Of a DNA stretch of 6,275 nucleotides, positions 1 through 4,734 are shown in pieces. The position numbers and the translations under genes are program-made. The notes under the pieces are model-generated. The model had not been told where the DNA came from, searched no databases, and saw nothing but the letters and a program-made list of their open reading frames with translations. Source of the DNA: CAZEFK01 sp964511405 (GTDB lineage Bacteria; Pseudomonadota; Alphaproteobacteria; Elsterales; Elsteraceae); assembly GCA_964511405.1 (NCBI GenBank), contig CAZEFK010000306.1, positions 1 through 6,275 of the forward strand. Reading direction: 5' to 3'. Within the stretch, counting starts at the first letter, position 1. The number at the start of each line of letters is the position of its first letter.

Positions 1-198
1 ACCGGCCGCACCTGGATGGGCACGGCCTTCGGCGGCGCGCGCGGCCGCACCGACGTGCCCAAGATCGTCGACTGGTACATGGAAGGGAAAATCCAGATCG
101 ACCCGATGATCACGCACACGATGCCGCTGGACGACATCAATAAGGGGTTCGACCTGATGCATACGGGCGAAAGCATCCGCTCGGTCGTAATCTATTGA
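1..198 (+). CDS. frmA: S-(hydroxymethyl)glutathione dehydrogenase / class III alcohol dehydrogenase, C-terminal end (partial)
   Basis: This is the last 65 codons of a gene that enters from the left edge in frame 1. The residues GRTWMGTAFGGARGRTDVP, then a segment with DWYMEGKI, DPMITHTMPLDDIN, GFDLMHTGESIRSVV, match the C-terminus of class III zinc alcohol dehydrogenases. This cytosolic enzyme oxidises S-(hydroxymethyl)glutathione to S-formylglutathione with NAD+ in formaldehyde detoxification. The coenzyme-domain residues and zinc ligands lie outside the window, so catalytic integrity cannot be checked. The gene ends with TGA at 196-198, 40 bp before gfa on the same strand. That spacing supports a two-gene operon and agrees with the assignment, because Gfa makes the substrate of this enzyme. 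The names frmA, adhC and flhA are all used for this family. Confidence 0.93.
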   Translation, partial: TGRTWMGTAFGGARGRTDVPKIVDWYMEGKIQIDPMITHTMPLDDINKGFDLMHTGESIRSVVIY

Positions 199-219
199 TG
201 CCGGGCGTGGTGCCCGGCA
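199..219 (+). promoter_or_regulatory. Intercistronic hairpin between frmA and gfa
   Basis: A perfect 8-bp inverted repeat (TGCCGGGC at 199-206, GCCCGGCA at 212-219, 5-nt loop GTGGT) starts at the base after the frmA stop codon and ends six bases before the gfa ribosome binding site. Only AAAACC follows, with no T run, so it is unlikely to be a full intrinsic terminator. As inference, it may stabilise the 3' end of the frmA transcript, mark a processing site, or set the frmA to gfa expression ratio. Confidence 0.45.
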
Positions 220-238
220 AAACCAGGGAGGAAACGCA

Positions 239-811
239 ATGGGCGCCATCGCCATCCATCCGTCGGTCGACGGCGGCAAACGGCAGGCCGGGGGATCGTT
301 TTCGGGCGGAACGCTAACCTGCGCCTGCGCGACCGCTCCCGTGACGGTGAAGATCAGCAGCGACATCGCGCACAACCATGCCTGCGGCTGCACCAAGTGC
401 TGGAAGCCGGCCGGCGCGGCCTTCTCCGTGGTCGCCGTGGTGCCGAGCGGCAGCGTCGAGGTCGTCGCGAACGCGGACAAGCTTCGGGTCGTCGATCCGT
501 CCGCGTTGATCCAGCGCCATGCCTGCAAGGCCTGCGGCGTGCACATGTACGGTCCGGTGGAGCGGGACCACCCGTTCAAGGGCCTGTCCTTCATCCACCC
601 CGAGCGGTTCCAGGAAGACGGCTGGGCGTATCCCGGCTTTGCCGCGTTCGTCTCCTCGATCATCGAAAGCGGCTGCGATCCCGCCGGCATGGATGGGGTG
701 CGATCGCGCCTGAAGGCGCTGGACCTCGAGCCCTATGACTGCCTGTCGCCGGGGCTGATGGACTATGTCGCCACCTGGACCGCCAAGAAAAACGGCGTCC
801 TGCCGGCATAA
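239..811 (+). CDS. gfa: S-(hydroxymethyl)glutathione synthase (glutathione-dependent formaldehyde-activating enzyme)
   Basis: The 190-residue product is of normal length for Gfa, the cytosolic zinc protein that accelerates condensation of formaldehyde with glutathione to S-(hydroxymethyl)glutathione. The expected cysteine clusters of the Gfa/Mss4-like fold are all present: C28 and C30 (TCAC), C49, C51 and C54 (ACGCTKCWKPAG), and C96 and C99 (ACKACGVHMYGPVE). The downstream GLSFIHPERFQEDGW block is also typical. The ATG at 239 is preceded by AGGGAGG (225-231) at 7-nt spacing, which fixes the start. The gene follows frmA by 40 bp on the same strand, so the product of Gfa is the substrate of its neighbour. 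A strong hairpin follows seven bases after the TAA. No key residue is missing. In vitro, the catalytic need for Gfa proteins has been debated, and a glutathione-carrier role is possible. Confidence 0.96.
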   Translation: MGAIAIHPSVDGGKRQAGGSFSGGTLTCACATAPVTVKISSDIAHNHACGCTKCWKPAGAAFSVVAVVPSGSVEVVANADKLRVVDPSALIQRHACKACGVHMYGPVERDHPFKGLSFIHPERFQEDGWAYPGFAAFVSSIIESGCDPAGMDGVRSRLKALDLEPYDCLSPGLMDYVATWTAKKNGVLPA

Positions 812-817
812 CCCGGA

Positions 818-847
818 CGGGAGCCCCGAGTTCGCTCGGGGCTCCCG
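818..847. terminator. Shared hairpin between convergent gfa and bioY
   Basis: The arms 818-830 and 835-847 form a perfect 13-bp GC-rich stem (core GGGAGCCCCGAG / CTCGGGGCTCCC) around a TTCG loop. It sits between the convergent stop codons of gfa (809-811) and bioY (857-859). A perfect symmetric stem there is the usual form of a bidirectional terminator. Neither strand has a T tract after the stem, so intrinsic termination would be weak by standard rules. Rho-dependent termination with the stem protecting 3' ends is the alternative. Confidence 0.6.
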
Positions 848-856
848 GTCGCGACG

Positions 857-1423
857 TCAGCGCGCGAGCCGGCGCAGCCCCGGGACCAGGCTCAGCGCCA
901 GGGCGACCTTGAGCGCCTCGCCGGTCAGGAACGGGGTCAGGCCGAAGGCGATCGCCTTGGCCGCGCCGAACAGCACGGCGAGCCAGGCGAGCCCCGGCAG
1001 GTACAGCGCGACCTCGGCCAGCAGGATGGTGCCGAGCGCGGTCGGCCAGCGGTCGAGCGCGCCGCGCTCGGCCAGGCGGCCGGCGAGGCCGGCGGCCAGC
1101 AGGAACCCCAGCAGGTAGCCGCCGGTCGGGCCGGCCATGTAGGCGAGGCCGGCGCCGCTCTGGAACACCGGCAGCCCCGCCGCCCCTTCGGCCAGGTAGG
1201 CGAGGATGGTCGCCGTGCCCAGGCGGCCGCCATAGGCCAGGCCCAGCAGGACGACGACGAAGCTCTGCATCGACAGCTTGACCGGCCAGAACGGCACTTG
1301 GATGTGGGCGGCCAGCGCCAGCAGCGCGCTGCCGGCCAGCACCAGCAGGCCGGCGCGCACGACCCCGTTGGCGGCGGTGCGGGGCCACAGGCGGTCGGCG
1401 AGCGGGGCAGTCAGCGTGGTCAT
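857..1423 (-). CDS. bioY: Biotin transporter BioY (S component of ECF-type biotin uptake)
   Basis: The 188-residue, very hydrophobic protein has about six predicted membrane segments and is a normal length for BioY. BioY is the substrate-binding integral membrane subunit that captures biotin, alone or with the EcfT/EcfA-type partners BioN and BioM. Family marks are visible: QVPFWPVKLSMQSFVV (about residues 42-57), which corresponds to the conserved P-V-x-x-T-x-Q segment; GRLGTATILAYLAEGAAGLPVF (67-88, shown as two blocks GRLGTATILAY and LAEGAAGLPVF); and YMAGPTGGYLLGF (95-107), with the biotin-site glycines. The ATG at 1423-1421 is preceded on the minus strand by GAGAGGA at about 7 nt, supporting the start. 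No bioM or bioN is seen beside it. The upstream side holds repeat debris instead, so this is a solitary BioY as far as the window shows. I found no BioR-type TTATnnATAA box upstream. Confidence 0.95.
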   Translation of the reverse strand: MTTLTAPLADRLWPRTAANGVVRAGLLVLAGSALLALAAHIQVPFWPVKLSMQSFVVVLLGLAYGGRLGTATILAYLAEGAAGLPVFQSGAGLAYMAGPTGGYLLGFLLAAGLAGRLAERGALDRWPTALGTILLAEVALYLPGLAWLAVLFGAAKAIAFGLTPFLTGEALKVALALSLVPGLRRLAR

Positions 1424-1502
1424 GGCGGGTCCTCTCTTGACGGGATGGCGTCTCAGTTACGGATGCGGCTCACGTTGGCGAATGCACCGCGGGACGGCAA
1501 GC

Positions 1503-1544
1503 TCAGGCGTCGAGCACCAGGTCGGTGAGCGGGACCGCCTGGGC
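1503..1544 (-). pseudogene. Possible C-terminal scrap of a gene formerly upstream of bioY
   Basis: Read on the minus strand just beyond the repeat cluster, codons give AQAVPLTDLVLDA and a TGA stop at 1505-1503, with codon use like the GC-rich host genes. The reading frame is lost at 1545, exactly where the ATTTCGGTGAC repeats begin. This looks like the tail of a gene whose body was replaced by, or separated by, mobile DNA, and which would have been transcribed towards bioY. Thirteen codons are too few to name a family, and chance is a real alternative. Confidence 0.25.
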
Positions 1545-1619
1545 ATTTCGGTGACGCTGGGCATTTCGGGCATTTCGGTGACGGCATTTCGGTGACGCTG
1601 CACTTATTGCGAAACCGGG
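1545..1619 (+). repeat. Tandem cluster of ATTTCGGTGAC repeat heads ending in one full unit
   Basis: Exact copies of ATTTCGGTGAC lie at 1545-1555, 1572-1582 and 1586-1596, and a shortened one (ATTTCGG) lies at 1563-1569. All are on the plus strand. The copy at 1586 continues as GCTGCACTTATTGCGAAACC, so it is a full unit with both head and tail (to about 1618). The heads are separated by GCTGGGC, GC or GGC, as expected of nested or partially deleted copies. No gene is seen in this stretch. Confidence 0.8.
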
Positions 1620-1663
1620 AATTTCGGTGACACTGTACTAATTACAAAAGTGGACTGCACCCC
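1620..1663 (+). repeat. Long repeat unit U1, left flank of the IS3 fragment
   Basis: This unit reads AATTTCGGTGACACT, GTACTAATTACAAAA, GTGGACTGCACCCC. It is a direct repeat of the unit at 1966-2008 over about 43 bp, with roughly eight differences and one 1-base gap. Its last 13 bases (TGGACTGCACCCC, 1651-1663) resemble the terminal inverted repeat of some IS3-family elements and lie 18 bases beyond the transposase stop, which is a plausible IS end. Whether U1 is one repeat or a repeat joined to an IS end cannot be settled here. Confidence 0.7.
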
Positions 1664-1681
1664 GTCGGCGAGACAGGGAAA

Positions 1682-1948
1682 TCAGGGACAGGTCTCGATG
1701 AGCGCGGTTTCGGCCGGGGGTACCCCCGGCCGAAACCGCAGTGATTTGTCTTCGTACTCCTGCGGCGACAGGTAATCGAGCGCCGAGTGAAGACGCTGCC
1801 GATTGTAGATGTCGTCGATGAAGGTACCGATCCGGGTCTTGGCGTCGGCCAGGTCCCGATAGCCTGCGGCGTTGACCTCTTCGGCCTTGAGCGTCTTCAT
1901 GAAGCTTTCGGCCTTGGCGTTGTCGTAGGGATTGCCGACGCGGCTCAT
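1682..1948 (-). pseudogene. IS3-family transposase ORFB, C-terminal fragment
   Basis: Eighty-eight codons encode the end of an IS3-family DDE integrase (rve) domain. The block MSRVGNPYDNAKAESFMKTL carries the third catalytic acid (E of AESF) with the K seven residues on, followed by HSALDYLSPQEYE, the usual C-terminal signature. The first two catalytic aspartates and the DNA-binding part are absent, so the product cannot be an active transposase. Homology begins exactly at MSR. The four codons upstream in the same frame (SPKL) come from the ATTTCGGTGAC repeat read backwards, which shows that repeat DNA is joined to the break. Codons for about RFRPGVPPAETA overlap a perfect 36-bp palindrome. 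Confidence 0.9.
1704..1739. repeat. Perfect 36-bp palindrome inside the transposase fragment
   Basis: Bases 1704-1721 (GCGGTTTCGGCCGGGGGT) are the exact reverse complement of 1722-1739, with no spacer, so the arms are 18 bp each. In RNA it would give a stem of about 16 bp with a minimal loop on either strand. It lies about 20 bases inside the transposase stop codon. In this position it could block transcripts running into the element from the right end, or hinder ribosomes; that role is inference. Confidence 0.9.
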
Positions 1949-1950
1949 TA

Positions 1951-2008
1951 ATTTCGGTGACAATTAATTTCGGTGACACTCCACCAATTACAAACTGGGG
2001 CGCACCCC
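1951..2008 (+). repeat. Repeat head plus long unit U2, right flank of the IS3 fragment
   Basis: A head-only copy ATTTCGGTGAC lies at 1951-1961. A second begins at 1966 (AATTTCGGTGACACT) and continues as CCACCAATTACAAA, CTGGGGCGCACCCC to 2008. This second copy is the direct-repeat partner of 1620-1663. The two long units therefore bracket the IS3 fragment in the same orientation, unlike true IS ends, which are inverted. Confidence 0.75.
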
Positions 2009-2065
2009 ACTGCACTAATTCCAAAACCGCTCGGTTTTGCAATTCCGTGCATTGGCATCGTAATT
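2009..2065. repeat. Back-to-back inverted pair of repeat tails (REPIN-like)
   Basis: A plus-strand tail ACTGCACTAATTCCAAAACC (2009-2028) abuts a minus-strand unit that reads, reversed, AATTACGATGCCAATGCACG followed by GAATTGCAAAACCGAGC. The junction holds CAAAACCG (2022-2029), CT, CGGTTTTG (2032-2039), an 8-bp stem with further imperfect pairing outwards to TGCAC/GTGCA. The minus-strand half is also the left inverted repeat of the cassette ending at 2924. Confidence 0.7.
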
Positions 2066-2080
2066 CGCAAGGGGTACACC

Positions 2081-2104
2081 ATGCCCACCAACCCTCGTGA
2101 ATGA
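2081..2104 (+). promoter_or_regulatory. Ribosome binding site with a seven-codon leader ORF before the orphan gene
   Basis: AAGGGG (2069-2074) lies 6 nt before an ATG at 2081, a much better initiation site than anything before the long frame. This ATG opens MPTNPRE and a TGA at 2102-2104 in another frame, overlapping the GTG start (2097) of the orphan gene. It may be a translationally coupled leader peptide, or the original start of that gene separated from it by a small indel. Confidence 0.4.
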
Positions 2105-2801
2105 CCGCGACCAGGGACCATCGATCGGCATGGCGTTCTGGAACCGCCACTATGACGTGTACGCAATGCTGGGAGACCCGGCGGCTAACCCGCCATGGGT
2201 CTATGACGTTTGGCAGGATATGTTCGAGGCCATCAACCCGGTTGTTCGTACCGCGCGCGGGAGGGCGTCCATCCGATCAAGCCAGTCGAAGCCTCGCACC
2301 GAGTCGCCCCAATGGCAAGGAATGTCGATTGGTCGCATTGGCTGGAACAAAGACCCTCAAAAAAAATGGACCCATGCCAGAGATGGCTTTTTGGCTAGCG
2401 GCCAGCCAACAGAGTTTAGAGACTACGACCTCTGGGCTCCCTCAGGGCCGGCCTGCGTTCGAGACGGGTTGCCGCCTGATGTATATTTCTCAATGTGGAG
2501 AGAGGGGCACTCCTCAAGCTCTCCCCATCCACTGAAGTTTAATTCATCCTGCGTCTTGGCTGTGGCGTCTGATCTGCACAGGAATTCCATGGCACAGGAC
2601 TGCGCGATGGCTATTTCACGAGCGATTCATTCGCTTCTCCAGGCTCATGACCGTCGTCTATGGGGAGATCCCATGGTTGGCGGGAGGTTCTTTGGCAACG
2701 CCATCAACGATTTATTGCCGTGGCGCCTGTTCAAAGTCGGCCCACGCCATGCCACGGATGTTTCGCTTTCGATGCTGGATGGGCGCTGGACCCCATTTTA
2801 G
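2097..2801 (+). CDS. Hypothetical protein, orphan gene inside the inverted-repeat cassette
   Basis: I do not recognise this 234-residue protein. It is soluble in appearance, with no signal peptide or membrane segment, and rich in tryptophan and aromatic residues: AFWNRHYDVY near the N-terminus, PPWVYDVWQDMFEAINPVV (about 33-51), GRIGWNKDPQKKW (79-91), DYDLWAPSGPACVRDGLPPD (109-128), and a C-terminal block with WGDPMVGGRFFGNAINDLLP and WRLFKVGPRH. Such composition gives no shadow-frame impression, and its codons are visibly more AT-rich than those of gfa, bioY or the dehydrogenase, suggesting acquisition. The first start in the frame is GTG at 2097, without a close ribosome binding site; ATG at 2130 with AGGGA 12 nt upstream is the alternative. 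A better site drives the overlapping leader at 2081. The overall look resembles polymorphic-toxin immunity proteins, but that is a guess. No toxin gene is adjacent. Confidence 0.7.
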   Translation: MNDRDQGPSIGMAFWNRHYDVYAMLGDPAANPPWVYDVWQDMFEAINPVVRTARGRASIRSSQSKPRTESPQWQGMSIGRIGWNKDPQKKWTHARDGFLASGQPTEFRDYDLWAPSGPACVRDGLPPDVYFSMWREGHSSSSPHPLKFNSSCVLAVASDLHRNSMAQDCAMAISRAIHSLLQAHDRRLWGDPMVGGRFFGNAINDLLPWRLFKVGPRHATDVSLSMLDGRWTPF

Positions 2802-2826
2802 CCTGAACAATTCATAGCCGGTTCAA

Positions 2827-2858
2827 GGCCGCGATCGGCCAGGGACCGAACGCTCGGT
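2827..2858 (+). terminator. Two small hairpins after the orphan gene
   Basis: GGCCG/CGGCC (2827-2831 and 2836-2840, loop CGAT) and ACCGA/TCGGT (2845-2849 and 2854-2858, loop ACGC) lie 26 to 57 bases after the stop codon at 2801. Stems are only 5 bp and no T run follows. They may protect or end the transcript, but support is weak. Confidence 0.25.
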
Positions 2859-2868
2859 TAGCGCGGCT

Positions 2869-2924
2869 ATTACGGTGACGCAATTACGGTAATTACGGTG
2901 ACGCACAGAATTGCAAAACCGAGC
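2869..2924 (+). repeat. Right-end repeat cluster of the cassette
   Basis: ATTACGGTGACG occurs at 2869-2880 and 2892-2903, with a shortened copy ATTACGGT at 2883-2890. The last one continues as CACAGAATTGCAAAACCGAG to 2924, making a full unit of the same family as those at 1586, 1620 and 1966, with A in place of T at head position 4 (ATTACGG versus ATTTCGG). The same A is found in the inverted unit at 2030-2064, so the two cassette ends form a subfamily. Confidence 0.8.
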
Positions 2925-3029
2925 CGATGTCGAGGTTGTGAGGTTGTCGACTTCGCCGGTCAACACGCCCCGGCGCCCGTCCGCCCCTCGCCGCGCTCGG
3001 GGCGCAGACCACGGCGGCCGCCACGAAAC

Positions 3030-3053
3030 GCCGTCTCAAGGCGGCTTGACGGC
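3030..3053 (-). terminator. Possible terminator of the Sel1-repeat gene
   Basis: On the minus strand, about 37 bases after the stop codon at 3090, GCCGTC pairs with GACGGC (6 bp), continued inside by AAG/CTT across a 2-base bulge with a CCGC loop, and is followed by GTTTCG. The T run is only three bases, so this is a weak intrinsic terminator candidate. A second stem CGGACGC/GCGTCCG (3069-3087) lies nearer the stop codon. Confidence 0.35.
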
Positions 3054-3089
3054 CAACGCCATCCCCGGCGGACGCCGCTCGCGTCCGGC

Positions 3090-4496
3090 TCAGCCTTGAC
3101 AGCCGCCCGTGCCGGTATCCAGCCCGGGGCCCCAATAGGCGATGCCCGGCAGCGCGAGCTGGCGCTGCTTCAGCCAGGCGCGCGCCGCGTCGCCGGCGTC
3201 ATAGCTGGCCGCCTCGCGGATCAGCTGCAGCCCGCGCGGCTTGTCCAGCGGCATTGCGATACCGTCATAGGCCATGCGCCCGAGATCGAAGGTTGCCAAC
3301 GGATGGCCCGCCGCGGACGCCGCCCGAAGCCATGACAGCGCCACTGCGGCATTCTCCGGAATCCCGTCACCGGCGAGCAGCATGTCGCCCAGCGCCGCTT
3401 GAGCCGGCACGTAGTCCTGGCGTGCGGCGAGGTAAAACCATCCGGCGGCCTTGGCGCGGTCGGCCGTCCGGCCGTGGCCGTCGCGCCAGAGCTTGCCCAT
3501 ATGGTACTGCGCCCGCGCGGCGCCCCAGCCGGCGGCGAGCGAATACCACGTTCCAGCGCTCGCATAGTCGTTCTCGCGGCGCACGGGCCAGAGGCTCGCG
3601 AAGGCGAGATTGCAGGCCGACTGCAGATCGATGCCGGTGCTGGCCCGGCGCTCCAGCTCGCGTCGGAGGCGAGCATCGGAGTCCGGGCCCGCCCATCCCA
3701 TGAGTGTGAGGATCGGGCCCGCCGTCAGCAAGGGCGCGTCGGGCGGGCTGTGGTTCGCCATCTCTTCGAGATCGACGGCAAAGACCGATTGTTGAACATC
3801 ATCGGGAAGGTCATCGGGCAGCGCAGCCGATGGCGCGGGATGATCCTCCAGGAACAGCACGACACGGGCGATCGGCAGCGTGCCGGCCGCAGCCGCAAGG
3901 GTGCGCAATCCCTGCTGGCGAGCCGCACCGCCGCACTCGAGCAAGGTCCCGCCCAGCCACAGCTGAGCCGGCGCATGACCCTGGTCGGCCGCCTTCCGTG
4001 CCCAGCCGATCCAGTCGCCGGTGCAGTCGCGCGACCGGCGCAGCGCTTGCGCCAGGGCCAGCTGTGCCTCGGGCAGGCCGGCTTCGGCGGCGCGACGCAA
4101 CCACGCCACCGGATCCGCACCGGTCAGATCGTCGTGGCCGCGGCGCGCCCACTCCGGCATGGCTTTCAACCGCTGGATCAGCCTGCCCATCCGCAGTGCC
4201 GCACGCGCATCGCCCGTCTGCGCGGCGGCCCGATACAGGCTGGCGGCCATGCCGAGGTCCTGGGGCGCGCCCTTGGCGGTCTCGTACAGCTCCCCCAGCG
4301 TCGTTTGCGCCTCTGGATCGCCGGCATCGGCACCAGCCTTGGCCGAGCGGAAACGCAGGACGAACGGATCAAGCCGGAGCTGGGCTGCGGTCCGCTCGTC
4401 GGGCTCGACGAGCGCCAAGGGCCGATCGGGCAGCGGCGCGGCGCAGGACCCTGCCAAGTCGGCCAGGATCACCAAGGGGAAAAGCCGGGCGATCAC
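3090..4496 (-). CDS. Sel1-like repeat (SLR) protein, probable lipoprotein
   Basis: From the GTG at 4496 the product has 468 residues. The N-terminus MIARLFPLVILADLAGSCAA is a short hydrophobic signal with a lipobox-like AGSC (Cys18), so an envelope-anchored lipoprotein is likely; the Asp in the hydrophobic core is unusual. The rest is alpha-solenoid Sel1 repeats, seen as alternating A-x-x-G-x-x-x-A-x-x-x-L-G blocks: GDPEAQTTLGELYETAKGAP (about 59-78), AAEAGLPEAQLALAQAL (136-152), AADQGHAPAQLWLGGTLLE (169-187), WGAARAQYHMGKLWRDGHGR (324-343), YVPAQAALGDMLLAGDGIPE (362-381) and AGHPLATFDLGRMAYDGIAM (396-415). Residues about 221-290 are less repeat-like and may be a linker. SLR proteins mediate protein-protein interactions in envelope, signalling or stress pathways; the partner is unknown. 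The frame is open to a TTG at 4577 and an ATG at 4547. I prefer 4496 because TGGAG lies 6 nt upstream and it places the lipobox normally. Confidence 0.88.
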   Translation of the reverse strand: MIARLFPLVILADLAGSCAAPLPDRPLALVEPDERTAAQLRLDPFVLRFRSAKAGADAGDPEAQTTLGELYETAKGAPQDLGMAASLYRAAAQTGDARAALRMGRLIQRLKAMPEWARRGHDDLTGADPVAWLRRAAEAGLPEAQLALAQALRRSRDCTGDWIGWARKAADQGHAPAQLWLGGTLLECGGAARQQGLRTLAAAAGTLPIARVVLFLEDHPAPSAALPDDLPDDVQQSVFAVDLEEMANHSPPDAPLLTAGPILTLMGWAGPDSDARLRRELERRASTGIDLQSACNLAFASLWPVRRENDYASAGTWYSLAAGWGAARAQYHMGKLWRDGHGRTADRAKAAGWFYLAARQDYVPAQAALGDMLLAGDGIPENAAVALSWLRAASAAGHPLATFDLGRMAYDGIAMPLDKPRGLQLIREAASYDAGDAARAWLKQRQLALPGIAYWGPGLDTGTGGCQG

Positions 4497-4734
4497 GTCC
4501 GCTCCACGACGGACCAAGCGAGCATGGCGGCCCCCTCCGAAGAGCATCGCCGGCAGAATCAGACGGGCTGGCCGCAACTGTCAAATCGCGACTGTCATCG
4601 CGGGAGCTGACCCATCTCGGAGGGAATTGTGGCAATGACGGTGCGTTGAATTGTGAGACTGAGCGGTTCAATGTAGGGCCACTGTAAATATTGTGGTTCT
4701 CGCGAAGCCACCCCTCTGCGCAAAACCCAGGAGT

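Larger units (their letters stand above)
1651..1950 (-). mobile_element. Truncated IS3-family insertion sequence (3' end only)
   Basis: About 300 bp of an IS3-family element remain: a candidate terminal repeat TGGACTGCACCCC at 1651-1663 and the 3' part of the transposase ORFB on the minus strand. The other end, the helix-turn-helix ORFA and the first part of ORFB are missing. The break at about 1949 coincides with a copy of the ATTTCGGTGAC repeat. The element cannot move by itself. Confidence 0.8.
2029..2924. mobile_element. Candidate 896-bp inverted-repeat-bounded cassette carrying one orphan gene
   Basis: The left end from 2029 (GCTCGGTTTTGCAATTC, then CGTGCAT) and the reverse complement of the right end from 2924 (GCTCGGTTTTGCAATTC, then TGTGCGT) agree at 22 of 24 positions. 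After a small gap they agree again at CGTAATT. Between them lie one gene (2097-2801), a short hairpin-rich tail and two more repeat heads. No transposase is present, and I see no target-site duplication (ACC at 2026-2028 versus CGA at 2925-2927). This is consistent with a non-autonomous element moved in trans, or with a segment trapped between two scattered repeat copies. The boundaries are seen directly; mobility is inference. Confidence 0.5.

Noticed and set aside
660..1388. Minus-strand 242-codon frame overlapping bioY and gfa
   Set aside because: It is out of frame with the convincing BioY product, is arginine/proline-rich without recognisable domains, and runs through the shared hairpin.
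1424..1545. BioR operator upstream of bioY
   Set aside because: No TTATnnATAA-like sequence is present; the nearest TTAT lies within a repeat unit at about 1605 and has no palindromic partner.
1545..1631. CRISPR array
   Set aside because: Repeats are short (11 bp), irregularly spaced at 3 to 27 bp, and lack uniform unique spacers or cas genes.
1638..2150. Minus-strand 170-codon frame across the IS fragment and repeats
   Set aside because: It reads the transposase region in a shifted frame and repeat DNA elsewhere; the transposase signature is in another frame.
2029..2924. Integron gene cassette with attC sites
   Set aside because: One gene between palindromic repeats suggested it, but there are no GTTRRRY/RYYYAAC core sites, and the end repeats are inverted rather than a single attC after the gene.
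2026..2927. Target-site duplication around the cassette
   Set aside because: Flanking bases to the left (…AAAACC) and right (CGATG…) do not match at any short length under the best-supported boundaries.
3399..4687. Long plus-strand open frames (403 and 285 codons) antisense to the Sel1 gene
   Set aside because: Their composition (Arg, Pro, Ala, Gly and Ser runs) is that of shadow frames in GC-rich DNA, and the minus strand encodes clear Sel1 repeats.
4620..4700. Sigma-70 promoter for the 129-residue gene (TTGAAT at 4646, TAAATA near 4685)
   Set aside because: The hexamers are not at a suitable spacing for each other, and other candidate pairs are equally poor; no site could be chosen.
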